DNA of 64,000 nt, from positions 1-64,000 of the forward strand of contig VFIW01000086.1 of NCBI GenBank assembly GCA_006386115.1, written 5' to 3'. Source of the stretch: Globisporangium splendens. Taxonomy: Eukaryota; Oomycota; Peronosporomycetes; Pythiales; Pythiaceae. Numbering within the stretch: the first letter of the stretch is position 1; each line of letters opens with the position of its first letter. Of this stretch, positions 1-8,999 are shown piece by piece. Below the pieces are notes generated by a model, which ran no database searches, was not told the origin of the DNA, and worked only from the letters and a program-made list of their open reading frames with translations. A program made the translations under genes and the position numbers.

Positions 1-72
1 AGGTTTGACGACGCGGCTTTAAGCACGTCGCGCATTCCTGTCCAAGACCCTGCGAGCATCCTTGTTTGGAAC

Positions 73-1923
73 ATGGATGCTACAGGAACCCCACTCGGCC
101 CAGCAATACCGAAAACTGTCGAGTTGACTATTGAGGGTTTCCCTCATTTGTCTTCTCATGAGTGGATGGCGCTTGAGCGCATGCGAGATGTCATCGGAGA
201 GGCTGCCGTGGTCAGCCTGCTTCGGTCGGCGTCTCCGGAGGACCAGAAGAGCGCGGCGGTCGGCTTCATGCACCACGAGATCATGTCCTCCCGGAAGCAG
301 GTCGCAACCCTTGTTTCCTCACTCAGGACGGTGCCGCTGAAGCTTGACGTCTCTCCGTATCGCGGCGGAGAGAACGAACCTCTCTCACGATGGTTCGTCG
401 AGTTGGATGCAGCCACCGCTGCAAGACAACTGCGAGACCCTTCGCAGCAAGTGTTGTTCGCGATGTCCAACCTTGCGGGTCGTGCGAAGAGCTGGGCATA
501 TGGCAAGCGTTTAGTCGATCTAAACTGCTTCCCCAGCTACGACCACTTCAAGACCGAACTCAAGAAGGCGTTTGAACCTCCACAGAGTGAGTTCCGTGCG
601 TGCGCCGAGTTCCTCAAGCTTCGTCAAGGTCGTTTCGACCTTCACTCGTATGCACAACGTGCTCGCTACTTGGTGTCGAGCATCGTTGACGAGCCGATTG
701 ACGTTCCGACGCAAGTCGTGACGCTCATGACGGGTCTGAACGATGGTCCGATTCGGAACCAACTGTTCCGCGAGTACCCCAAGACGCTGGACGAAGCCAT
801 TGAGCGCGCGATGCAAGAAGAGTTCAGCATCAAGCAAGCGAAATTCCATGGCTTTGCGTCGAGACCAATGCGGCAATCAAATGTCGTGCATGATGGTCCC
901 GAGCCTACAGACATCTCGTACATTTCCACGCCTGGGAATGAGCGTCCTCGCAACGATGGGAAGTGTTTCCGTTGCGGGAAGCCGGGTCACATTGCTCGGA
1001 ACTGCAAGGTGTCTTTGCCGGGTCGGCAAACGACACAGGGTGCTCGTTCGAACAACCGCGATCGTTCTTACGGTCGTCGGTTCGAGCGGTCACCTGGGCC
1101 AAAAAAACGGGAATGGACAGTAGGGGTGGGGCCTCCTACTGGCCCGGAAAAGAGGACTGTGGACGTTGTGGAGACACAGGACTCTGGCTCCTATGTGCAT
1201 CAAGCACATGCAGTTTCCACTATGAGTGAGAAGAGTGTCAGTCAAACGTCAAGTTTGATCGTTCACAAAGTTCATGTAGACGGTATTGCAACGCCTCTAC
1301 GAGCTTTGGTTGACACTGGTGCGTCGAACAACTTTGTTCGGAATGAAGTGATCGTCAGGCATGGTGTCTTCGTGCCTGATGCGAATGAAGAGAAGGCAAT
1401 GATTGTCCGGTTGGCAAATGGGTCAACTGTGAAGATGCCGAAGCGCGTGGTGCGCTTGGCAATCAAGTGTGAAGATTTCCGAGGTGAAGACGAGCTTATT
1501 TTACTCGACCTCGATGACAAGTTTGACATCATCCTGGGAATGCCGTGGTTGAAGCGTTACCAACCTAGCATTGACTGGATGAATATGAAGATCTCCGTTG
1601 ACAAGTCACGCGATGTTGACTTGTGCTGCACAACAACGGATGAAGTTGTATGGGTGTATACATCTGTGGAAGAGATCCCAGATGTCCCTTGTGATATTGT
1701 GGTGTGCGATGGCCCCCCATGTTCACAAGTGGTACCCATTTTGAAGAAGATGAACGGAGGTGGAGCAGTCAGGCGCCAGAAAAAGACTGTCTCCTTTACC
1801 ATCGACGACGAGAGGGTTCGCGATGGCGTTGACAAGAGTGAATGGAAGAGGAACAGACACCCTTCCCAAGAAGAAGAAGACCAGCAAGAAGAGTGTTTCG
1901 CCAAGAGTTTTGAGTTCCCCTGA
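73..1923 (+). CDS. Gag and aspartic protease of gypsy A
   Basis: An open frame of 616 residues. Residues ~1-290 are a retrotransposon Gag (capsid-like, with the YDHFKTELKKAFEPP and LRQGRFDLHSYAQRAR stretches), which packages element RNA in cytoplasmic particles. Residues 298-311 are a CCHC zinc knuckle (CFRCGKPGHIARNC) that binds nucleic acid. The retroviral-type aspartic protease follows, with active-site DTGAS at D414 and the ILGMPWL motif near its end. Gag and protease share one frame here, unlike element B. The frame runs out at 1923; RT sequence continues in the +1 frame from about 1800. The start at 73 is chosen because it is the first ATG of the frame and matches the gag position in B, ~70 nt after the leader. 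The ORF itself is intact, although the downstream pol is not. Confidence 0.88.
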   Translation: MDATGTPLGPAIPKTVELTIEGFPHLSSHEWMALERMRDVIGEAAVVSLLRSASPEDQKSAAVGFMHHEIMSSRKQVATLVSSLRTVPLKLDVSPYRGGENEPLSRWFVELDAATAARQLRDPSQQVLFAMSNLAGRAKSWAYGKRLVDLNCFPSYDHFKTELKKAFEPPQSEFRACAEFLKLRQGRFDLHSYAQRARYLVSSIVDEPIDVPTQVVTLMTGLNDGPIRNQLFREYPKTLDEAIERAMQEEFSIKQAKFHGFASRPMRQSNVVHDGPEPTDISYISTPGNERPRNDGKCFRCGKPGHIARNCKVSLPGRQTTQGARSNNRDRSYGRRFERSPGPKKREWTVGVGPPTGPEKRTVDVVETQDSGSYVHQAHAVSTMSEKSVSQTSSLIVHKVHVDGIATPLRALVDTGASNNFVRNEVIVRHGVFVPDANEEKAMIVRLANGSTVKMPKRVVRLAIKCEDFRGEDELILLDLDDKFDIILGMPWLKRYQPSIDWMNMKISVDKSRDVDLCCTTTDEVVWVYTSVEEIPDVPCDIVVCDGPPCSQVVPILKKMNGGGAVRRQKKTVSFTIDDERVRDGVDKSEWKRNRHPSQEEEDQQEECFAKSFEFP

Positions 1924-2518
1924 TCAAGGTACAAGTGGTGATGACGAAGGGAGTGTCCAAGCACAAGACATTCCAAGCGAGTTTGCGAATATCGCGGTCT
2001 ACAATGAAGAAGGTGACGTGGATGTAATCCGTCACGTGAAGGTTGAAAATCCTCCAAGTTCAGTCGAAGAGTTGATTTCCTTGCCATCGATGAGCAAGAA
2101 GACATTGGAGCGCAGCCTAGCGAGAGGCGACATTGCGCAAGTGTGTGTGGTTGTCGAAATGGTCGACGAAGGCTTCGTCAACACAGCATCGAGTGCGGAT
2201 GCAGATGTGTTGGACGAAAAGACACGGAAGGAAAGGTTCGAGGAGCAGTCGTGAGATGCCCTCAAGAAGAACCCCGTGTATGCGCTTGCCAGGGAATTTG
2301 AAGACATTTTCCCTGACAAGGTGCCGGACGAATTGCCATTCAATAGAGGCATTCGTCATGAGATTGATGTACTTCCTGGCACGAAGTACTGCATCACAAG
2401 ACAGTGGCCGTTGCCAAAGGAACAAGTCGAGGCAATCGACGAGTTCTTTGCACAACGTGCTAAGGCTGGTCATGTGCGGGAGAGCAAGTCTCCGCATTGC
2501 AGCCCACTTTCTGTGTGA
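1800..2518 (+). pseudogene. Gypsy A pol: protease-RT spacer and RT N-terminus (broken)
   Basis: This frame carries the acidic spacer between protease and RT (VEELISLPSMSKKTLERSL, matching the EEMSYELFLTDLERD spacer of element B) and then the RT start with DVLPGTKYCITRQWPLPKEQVEAIDEFF. An in-frame TGA at 2252-2254 replaces the tryptophan seen in B (AAQDWDAVK), so it reads as a TGG to TGA nonsense mutation. Near 2505 one base is missing from a run of C, which sends RT into the next frame. The entry point from the gag-protease frame near 1800 needs a +1 shift; whether that was ever programmed cannot be decided from one copy. Confidence 0.8.
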
Positions 2519-4335
2519 AGAAGGCAACTGGAGGTTGGCGCATTGTTCACGCTTTCAACAAGCTGAACGACGCGACAATTCCAGCCCAGACTCCGGTTCC
2601 ACACAAGGATATGATCCTTGATGGAATGGTTGGCAACACCGTCTTCAGTGCTATCGATCTGAAAGATGGGTTCTGTCGGATTCGAATGCGCGAAGACGAT
2701 GTTCCACTAACCGCAGTGAGTACCCCGAGTGGTATGCTGTGGGAATGGTTAGTGATGCCACAGGGACTGAAGAATGCTCCTGCGACCTTCAATCGAATGG
2801 TCACGAACGTTCTTCGTCCTCTGCGAACATTTGCACCAAGTTACTTTGACGATATTTTCGTTCACAGTAAGACCACGAATGGGGAGTCTGATGTCGATGT
2901 TCATCTCGATCATCTTCGTCAAGTTTTCCAGGTCATGCGTGAGAACAAACTCTACGCAAACTTGAAGAAGTGCATGTTGTTCGCCCCCGAGATCCCTGTC
3001 CTCGGTTGTTTTGTGGGCAAGAGCGGTGTTCGAGTCGATCCGGAGAAGGTCAAAGCTATTGACGATTGGCCAGTGCCAAAGAACGTCAAGCAGCTACGAC
3101 AATGGTTGGGTCTAGCCAACTACTTGCACAAGTACACGCGCAATTATGCAGCGTTGGTGCAACCCCTCACACAGCTCTTGAAGAAAGACGTTGAGTGGAA
3201 GTGGTCGAAAGACCATCAGACGGCGTTCGAAGGAGTCAAGAGGAGTCTTCGAGAAGCTCCTGTCTTGGCTCTGCCAAACCACGACAAGCCGTTCCACGTC
3301 GTCTGTGATGCGAGCGACTATGCCATCGGTTGCACATTGATGCAACACGATGATGAGGGTCACGAGCGAGTTGTGTCGTATCAGTCACGACAACTCCGAC
3401 CCGCAGAGCGGAACTGCCCAGTTCATGACAAGGAACTTCTGGCGATGAAGTATTCTTTGGTCAAGTTCCGTGTGTATCTGCTTGGCGAGGAGCGCTTTGC
3501 TATCTGCACTGATCACGCATCTCTGCGTACAGCAGTGAAGACTCCTCATTTGTCGCAAAGAATGGCGAGATGGTTCTCCTTCTTTGCAGAGTACAACTTC
3601 GTTGTACACTACAAGCCAGGCAAGACGAACATCTTAGCCGATGCGCTGTCAAGACGTCCGGATTACGATCCGAAGACCAAGAGTGAAGACACGGACGGAG
3701 CGTGTCGACTCTGTGAAGATGTTCAAGCGATCGCGGTGCGAGCTGCGACTACAGTGCGAGAAGAGATTGTCGAAGGGTACAAGTCTGACGAAACATGTCA
3801 GGACTTGCTGAAGTACTTCAAGGACCCTTCGGACAAAGCACTGCAAGGTCTTCCGTCGCGCACAAGATCGCGAGTTCACCGCTTCCGAGTACACAATAGG
3901 TTGTTGTACTATGCGGTCGAACAAGGGGATACAGCAAGGGTTGTTGTTCCCAACGACGAAGGTCTGCGTCATCGACTCTTGTATGAGTACCATGACAGCC
4001 CTTCGGGTGGCCATCTCGGACGTGAGAAAACGTTTCTCAGTCTTTCCCGGGATTACTACTGGCCACACATGTACAAGTGGGTTCGCAAGTGCGTGAGGAC
4101 TTGCGAGATCTGCCAACGAGTGAAACCTTCTGGTTCCACGCAGGCACCACTTCGTTCATTGGCTGTCCCATCGGACAGTTGGAAGTCTGTGAGTATGGAT
4201 TTCATATTCGGACTTCCAAGAGACACACATGGACGCAATGCATCCTTGTGTTTGTGGACCGATTCAGCAAGATGGTTCATCTTGCGCCTGTTTCGGACAA
4301 GATCTCTGCTGAGAAGACTGCCGAGGTCTTTGTAG
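2497..4335 (+). pseudogene. Gypsy A pol: reverse transcriptase, RNase H, integrase zinc domain
   Basis: A 612-codon open stretch. RT copies the element RNA into cDNA; its catalytic YFDD is at residues 116-119, preceded by the FSAIDLKDGF and MPQGLKNAPATF motifs. RNase H follows (VVCDASDYAIG, KELLAMKYSLVKFR, TDHASLRT, ADALSRRP). The integrase HHCC zinc-binding domain is present (HDSPSGGHLGREKTF then CEICQRVKP), and the first catalytic aspartate of the integrase core is in SMDFIFGLP. Around 4238 the homology moves to another frame, explained by loss of one base, so the last ~30 residues here are out of frame. The upstream continuation is in a different frame across the ~2505 deletion. Confidence 0.87.
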
Positions 4336-5672
4336 ACGTCGTATTCCGTCTACACGGACTACCAGTCGAGATCGTGTCTGACCGTGACACCCGTTTCACG
4401 TCCAAGTTCTGGCGTGCACTGTTCGGACTTCTGGACACCAAGTTGTCCATGTCAACAGCGGCACACCCTGAAACGGACGGTCAAACAGAGCAAGTGAATC
4501 GCGTCCTCGAAGACGTGTTGCGCAGCTACGCAACGTCTTTCAAAGAGTGGAGCGACTATCTCCCTCTTGCCGAGTTTGCGTTGAACAACTCCACGCATGT
4601 CTCGACAGGTCACTCTCCATTTTATGTGAACTATGGCATTCACCCTCGAGTGCCTGCTTCCGTAATGGGTGAGGTCTCTACCTTAAGTGGGGGAGGGATT
4701 CCGGCTCATGGTAACAAGCCGAAGTCGTCTTACGACCTGAATGCTGCTTCCGAGTTGAAAGCCAATTTTGACTCGATGAAACCCCTCGACGGCCTAACAA
4801 GTCGTGAAGAGCAGCAAGTCGATGACTTTGTTGTGAGGAGACAAGCCGTTGTGAGGTTTGTTCGAGACGCAATCACGAAGGCTCAGGATCTGCAAAAGGA
4901 ACAAGCAGACAAGAGCGGAAGGAAGAACAAGCAAGTGTATAAGATCAATGATCTTGCATTACTTAGCACGGCGAACCTGCCTGAACATGCAGTGTCCAAC
5001 TTGGGAAGCTCGAAGCTTCTGCCAAGGTTCATTGGACCATTCAAGGTAGTGAAATGCAATGGTGATGCCTACACGCTAGACATACCTACACGCATGCGTC
5101 TACACCCTACATTTTATGTGGGTAGACTGAAGCCTTACCTTCCAAGTGGATCTGCGGATCCTACGAGATCTTCCGCAAACGATCGAGCTGGTCGTGAAGC
5201 TTCTACACTTGATTGCGAAGAGCAAACAGCTCATCGCTCTGGAGATTCTTCTCGGCGTACAGGAGTTGCAGGACGTCGAAGGATTGGTCCTTCACTGCCT
5301 CCAACGCTTGAAGACGAGAATGGTACTCACCACGAAGTATCTCGAGTGCCGAACCTGCCTCTTCCACAGAGCGCAACAGGCGATCGTGAGCCAACTCACG
5401 AGACTTCACGTTCTTCCAGAGTCGAACAAGTTCGTCTTGAACCTGTTGGAACCGTTCCACGAAACGGGACTCCAAAGCCGAACACTGGGCAGAACCTTCT
5501 GTCAGATCGTCGATCTTCGACTCATGATCGGCGACAAGGTTCTCGAGACTCTCGCAGCGTTCCTCAAGCGTCGAACAACGATGCTGCAAAGCCTCGATTT
5601 GCCCACGATGAGCACTCTTCCACTTCCAGAGTCGCTCAATCGTTTTCTCGTTCAGCCCCACCCCGTTGTTAG
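4077..5672 (+). pseudogene. Gypsy A pol: integrase core, C-terminal domain and linker
   Basis: Genuine coding starts near 4238, where LVFVDRFSKMVHLAP enters this frame. It holds the second and third acidic residues of the DDE integrase core (SDRDTRF and the ETDGQTEQVNR region), then the C-terminal domain with LLPRFIGPFKVV and HPTFYVGRLKPY. Integrase inserts the cDNA into the genome. From ~5150 to 5660 the product is a Ser/Arg/Thr-rich, low-complexity linker without recognisable fold. That same DNA read on the minus strand encodes a long heptad-patterned coiled coil, see the antisense entry. The frame ends at 5672 because of a one-base deletion around 5652-5666 that separates it from the chromodomain. 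Confidence 0.85.
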
Positions 5673-6227
5673 ACTCTCAGGGAGAGCATCGCTGGGTGGT
5701 TCAGTCGATTGTTGATCATGAAGATCGACCGACTCATCGTCGAGGAAAGAAGCAGTTGAACCATCAACGCTTCTACAGAGTTCGGTGGCGTGGATATCCA
5801 CCGAGCTCGGACACGTGGGAACCTCGTCAGACATTGGAGTCTGATGTTCCCGACGTGGTCCGCAGCTATGAGAACTGCTTGTAGCGTCGCCAGGGACGAC
5901 ACTACGACGACCAGAGCTAAGGTTCGCTCTGTCGTCAGCGGGAGTTCTTCTTTGGGCACGAGCATTGCCACGACGAAGAAGACGCTCCATCTTGTTCTCA
6001 TTCTCAAGACGAACAAATGTTCGCCATGAGTCTCTCTGGGCTGCGACGTGTTGGTTCGGATCATCGCGATCGTTGATCCGACGCCAACTGAAGAACCGCT
6101 CCTTGTAGAACTCGAGATCCCCCTTCTTCTTCAGAATGGGAGAAATGTCGAAGAGTTCTGGAGCTGTCCGCTGTCGCTTGGACGACGGACGTTCTTCACG
6201 GTTCACTTGGTCACTTGGTCGCTTCAT
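5203..6227 (-). pseudogene. Antisense coiled-coil ORF of gypsy A (one frameshift)
   Basis: This minus-strand reading frame starts at ATG 6227 (an upstream in-frame ATG at 6326 lies in the 3' LTR), runs opposite the pol 3' tail, chromodomain and linker, and stops at 5203. The first part (6227-5652) begins with a basic stretch (KRPSDQ...SSKRQR) resembling a bipartite nuclear signal. The second part (5661-5203) is a long heptad-patterned coiled coil (IEALQHRCSTLEERCESLEN and onward). The parts are one base out of frame; restoring one base near 5652-5666 gives about 341 codons and at the same time rejoins pol. Antisense codon position 1 lies opposite sense position 1, the same phase as in element B and not the codon-aligned phase typical of shadow ORFs. 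No function is known to me; regulatory or nuclear roles are inference. Confidence 0.6.
5666..5884 (+). pseudogene. Gypsy A pol: C-terminal chromodomain
   Basis: About 70 residues contain a chromodomain fold signature: HRWVVQSIVDHED, then FYRVRWRGYPPSSDTWEP, then SDVPDVVRSY. In chromoviral integrases this module binds modified histone tails and steers insertion to heterochromatin. It sits one frame away from the integrase linker; adding back one base near 5652-5666 joins the two. The stop is TAG at 5882-5884. The minus strand of the whole domain is also open, as the middle of the antisense ORF. Confidence 0.85.
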
Positions 6228-6290
6228 TGCCGAATGGAAAGTGAACTGCTCCGAAAGGTCTGCAAAAGTACGCAAGGTACTTGTGACTTT

Positions 6291-6303
6291 AAGGAGGGGG
6301 TGA
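6291..6303 (+). other. Polypurine tract of gypsy A
   Basis: The run aaggagggggtga lies directly before the LTR start TGTAATGG; such tracts prime plus-strand cDNA synthesis. If the LTR instead starts at TGATG (6301), the tract ends at 6300. Confidence 0.7.
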
Positions 6304-6440
6304 TGTAATGGGCCATAACCAGCCATTACATGAAGGTGGATCTGTTCCCAGATCTAGTGTGCCATACACCACCTTCAGCGTGCATTGTGGAGACACAAAT
6401 AACAAAAGGGATTACGGTAAGACAGTCCCCACATGCACGT

Positions 6441-6463
6441 GTGACGTCATTCGATGACGTCAC
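6441..6463. promoter_or_regulatory. Double TGACGTCA (CRE-type) palindrome in A LTR
   Basis: The sequence gtgacgtcat-tcg-atgacgtcac is a perfect inverted repeat with 10-bp arms and a 3-bp spacer. Each arm holds TGACGTCA, the classical palindromic site for CREB/ATF-type bZIP factors. Its place in the U3 part of an LTR fits an enhancer. Binding is inferred from the motif only. Confidence 0.6.
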
Positions 6464-6474
6464 GAGTGTTCTCT

Positions 6475-6554
6475 GTGCTGATCAGTGCAGAATGTTGTTC
6501 TCATGTACTAATCAGTACTGAGCAATGACATCCATGTACTAATCAAGTACTGAG
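6475..6554. promoter_or_regulatory. Three palindromic repeats in A LTR
   Basis: Related imperfect palindromes lie at 6475-6490 (gtgctgatcagtgcag), 6505-6522 (gtactaatcagtactgag) and 6536-6554 (gtactaatcaagtactgag). The last two are spaced 31 bp apart. Repeated palindromes next to the CRE pair look like an LTR enhancer array. Confidence 0.5.
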
Positions 6555-6763
6555 TGATGGTTCCTGCTTGGGAAACTGGACTGGCGACGAGACCGACGTG
6601 TCTCTGCCGCCTGGAGTGAGTGGTGCGAGCCAATCACTTTGCAGGGATTTTATACAAGACTTGAAGTTCAAGCTTGTAGAAGATCCCGTAGGTTCAACCT
6701 CAGTGTACCCAAGGTTTTATATATCATATTCATAGGTTTTATTGTGTATATTTAGGTTTTAGT

Positions 6764-6770
6764 TATAAAA
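6764..6770 (+). promoter_or_regulatory. TATA-like box in A LTR
   Basis: tataaaa, about 460 nt into the LTR and downstream of the palindromes, is a plausible core promoter for the element transcript. The position of transcription start is not visible. Confidence 0.4.
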
Positions 6771-6839
6771 GCTGTAGGATCCCTTGGGGTTCATTAGCAA
6801 GTAGCGACAGGAACCATAACCATTTTTAATTCAGTTGCA

Positions 6840-7460
6840 AATTTTCCTCCGAGCCCTCAAGTTTTCTTCCTCCCTCCAAGTCGGGAGATCGCTTCCTCAT
6901 CGCACAAGCGTGTGTGCCGTGTTTGAGGGACTGTTGTTAACAGCGCCCACTTGCACGTGAGGTACGACGAAATTCTTGTACCCTCGAGGCCCTCTGGCGA
7001 AATACGCTCTGCGCCTAGCGCGCAGAACGCACATTCAAAAACCCCCGGCACCCCGCATGGGTTGCCTGCACGCACACACTCGGAGTGTATGCGATTGAGC
7101 TTCCCTCGGAAGGAGTGACACTCATAGCGCTCACGCGCATCGCGAAAGCGACGCATGAGCCCGCCGCCGCGAGCCCGCACCAGCGCTCCAAACCTCACTC
7201 AAACCGACATGCCAAACATGCCAAACTTGCCACTTGCCACTTGCCACTTGCGCGCGCAAAAACGCAAAACCGCAAAACCGCAAAACCGCAAAACGCCAAC
7301 ACTCGCTCAAGCCAACTCGCCACATGCACATTCGCGCACCTTGCCATCACGTACCCGCTCTTGCTCGCTCGCTCGCTCGCTCTCCCACATGCAATGCACC
7401 ACGCCGCCGCGAGCCCGCGCCATCGCACCAGCGCTCCAAACCTCACTCAAACCGACATGC
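6840..7460. other. Gene-free spacer with short repeats
   Basis: No convincing coding signal. It contains (CGCAAAAC)x4 at 7263-7294, a (GCTC)n run at about 7363-7382, and a ~50-bp direct repeat (gccgccgcgagcccgc...aaaccgacatg) at 7161-7211 and 7402-7460, the second copy with a short insertion. Open frames here are low-complexity His/Pro/Arg products of the repeats. Confidence 0.6.
7161..7460. repeat. Direct repeat pair flanking microsatellites
   Basis: The unit gccgccgcgagcccgc...cagcgctccaaacctcactcaaaccgacatg occurs at 7161-7211 and again at 7402-7460. Between the copies lie the CGCAAAAC and GCTC arrays. Confidence 0.65.
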
Positions 7461-7878
7461 TGTTAAAGGTCGAAAGCGGTCGATGGACGGAATCTAGAAG
7501 AGAAGAGCTTGAGATGGTAAAATGGAAAGTGAGATTGGCTTAGAGTGTGGTTGCGCCGCAGTGCATGGCGCAAGCCATCACCGTTGGACACAAACACTGA
7601 TGTGTGGATGCGAGCTTCGATCGCTCGCAGCCACAAGAAACTAGTGGTCACTACGCTCTTAGCCACACAAAGTGGGTGGGTGTGGGTACCTACGCTAGCC
7701 AATCAAAATGCAGAGTCCTACGCTGTCACACTTCGGACCTTATCCCATATGCATGATTACGCACTGTGCAGATGGTGATGTCATGGGGTCGACAGTCATC
7801 TGCACATGAGTGCTGGTCCCGTTGCTGAATGCACAGCGTGGGCACAAGCGCGGCACAGTGTGCCAGCGACTTGGTACA
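7461..7878 (-). repeat. Candidate 3' LTR of copia-3
   Basis: In the minus orientation it begins TGTACCAAG just after the copia-3 stop codon and a purine-rich stretch (gagggaggctattaag), and could end ...CCTTTAACA at 7461, giving TGT...ACA ends. There is no second LTR in the window to confirm it. Confidence 0.35.
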
Positions 7879-7879
7879 C

Positions 7880-8638
7880 TTAATAGCCTCCCTCAACGGG
7901 GACAGCAACGATGCCGAGTGCGGTCGTCAAGTCTTGGTGTCTCGGACCTGGCAACCCCTTGGTGAGCAGATCGGTCAACATCTTGGCTGTCTCGCAGTAC
8001 ACGACTCCCACGGCACCGGACTTCACTTCGTCACGGATGTGATGGAACTTGATGTCGATGTGCTTGGCTCGACCATGGTTGACTGGGTTCTTGGTCATCT
8101 TGATGCATGACTGGTTGTCTTCGTGGATCACGAGCTTGGGGCAGTCGGCGCCGGCAGCAGTGAGGATCTCGCACAGAAGTCGGTGCACCCACTTGCCTTC
8201 TTGGATCGCCAGGCTGAGCGCAATGTACTCGGCCTCACTCGTCGAGAGCGACACGCTGGACTGTTTCTTGCTGCCCCAGCTGACCGGTCCGCCGACCATC
8301 TTGAACACATAGCCGGAAGTCGACTTGCGATCCGTAACGTCGCCGGCCCAGTCGGCGTCGGAGTAGCACTCGAAGTCGACTTGTCCGCTCGACTTGAATC
8401 GAATGCCGTGTGACTTGGTGCCTTGCAAGTACCGAAAAATGCGCTTGACCGCCGTCCAGTGCAAACTTGCGGCGATTCCATGAAGCGCGCAACCATGCCG
8501 ACTGCGAACGCGATGTCGGGCCGCGTCGCGCACATCAAGTGCATGAGTGCACAGACGGCTTCACGAAAAGGCGCATCGGTGGCAGCCGAGTCGGGGTCGA
8601 ACTTGAGCATTTTTGTGCTGATGTCGACCGGACTTGCC
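7880..8638 (-). pseudogene. Copia-3 pol 3' part: end of RT and RNase H
   Basis: Translated on the minus strand this is the C-terminal part of a Ty1/copia polyprotein distinct from C and D: ALMHLMCATRPDIAFAVGMV, then [22 protein letters not shown], the STSEAEYIAL RNase H motif and KHIDIKFHHIRDEV. RNase H removes RNA from the RNA-DNA hybrid. One frameshift near 8465 divides it (frames 8610-8128 and 8533-7880). Its upstream half lies ~41 kb away at 49525-50646: when one copy of the gcagg duplication is removed, ...EECKPA joins ASPVDISTKM... in frame. The gene was therefore split by insertion of the C array. Confidence 0.88.
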
Positions 8639-8643
8639 GCAGG
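8639..8643. repeat. Target-site duplication gcagg, left copy
   Basis: gcagg directly precedes the first C LTR (TGTTGAAACG). The identical gcagg follows the last C LTR at 49525-49529. Five bp is the usual size for copia integrases. Confidence 0.88.
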
Positions 8644-8999
8644 TGTTGAAACGGGGCACTTGAGTGGTTGGATGCAAAATGCAAAGTGATTGATTGAATG
8701 AGGTCCTTAGTTCACATGCACACATGCCACCTCTAAGCCTACTGGATTCTTTCTGGATTCTTGTCTGTACTATCCACAAAGAATATTACTCATAAACAGC
8801 TGGTGGGTGCGATCAGATCCTGCACCCACAATCATGTCTTACCTGTCGTAAACATATTGCCGTATATACTGGAGTGGCGTAAACACGCACATTCAGACTT
8901 GACTGTCGCAATCTTGACATTCGGACAAACTCGACACTCGACAGTTACACAGTCGGTGCTCGAGTCGCACTTTCGACAACATTGTCAACATTGTCAACA
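8644..8999 (-). repeat. C LTR 1 (left edge of array)
   Basis: 356 bp, TGTTGAAACG...TTGTCAACA in plus orientation, with two copies of the 9-bp cattgtcaa repeat at its U3 end. A TATA-like gtatata is present in the middle. It is flanked outside by gcagg. Confidence 0.88.

Larger units (their letters stand above)
6304..6839 (+). repeat. 3' LTR of gypsy A (right end uncertain)
   Basis: It starts TGTAATGG after the polypurine tract. An 8-bp inverted repeat (tgtaatgg ... ccattaca, 6304-6330) marks the start, comparable to TGTAACGGGGTTACA at the start of the B LTR. It contains a CRE palindrome pair, palindromic repeats and a TATA-like box. The end at 6839 (gttgca) is only a guess, because the 5' LTR is outside the window. 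Confidence 0.65.
1..6840 (+). mobile_element. Ty3/gypsy chromodomain retrotransposon A, 5' LTR outside window
   Basis: Order on the plus strand is gag, zinc knuckle, protease, reverse transcriptase, RNase H, integrase, chromodomain, polypurine tract, 3' LTR; RT before integrase makes it Ty3/gypsy, and the chromodomain places it with chromovirus-like elements. The window opens in its 5' leader, so neither the 5' LTR nor a target-site duplication can be seen. The pol frame is broken by one nonsense codon and several single-base shifts, so this copy is dead. An antisense ORF overlaps its 3' end. The right boundary is approximate because the end of the 3' LTR could not be fixed. Confidence 0.9.

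Noticed and set aside
1800..1923. Programmed frameshift between protease and RT in gypsy A
   Set aside because: Possible, but the copy has other clear single-base losses and a nonsense codon, and no slippery site with structure was evident; left undecided.
7085..7543. 152-codon plus-strand ORF in the spacer
   Set aside because: Composed mainly of microsatellite and duplicated GC-rich sequence; no family resemblance.
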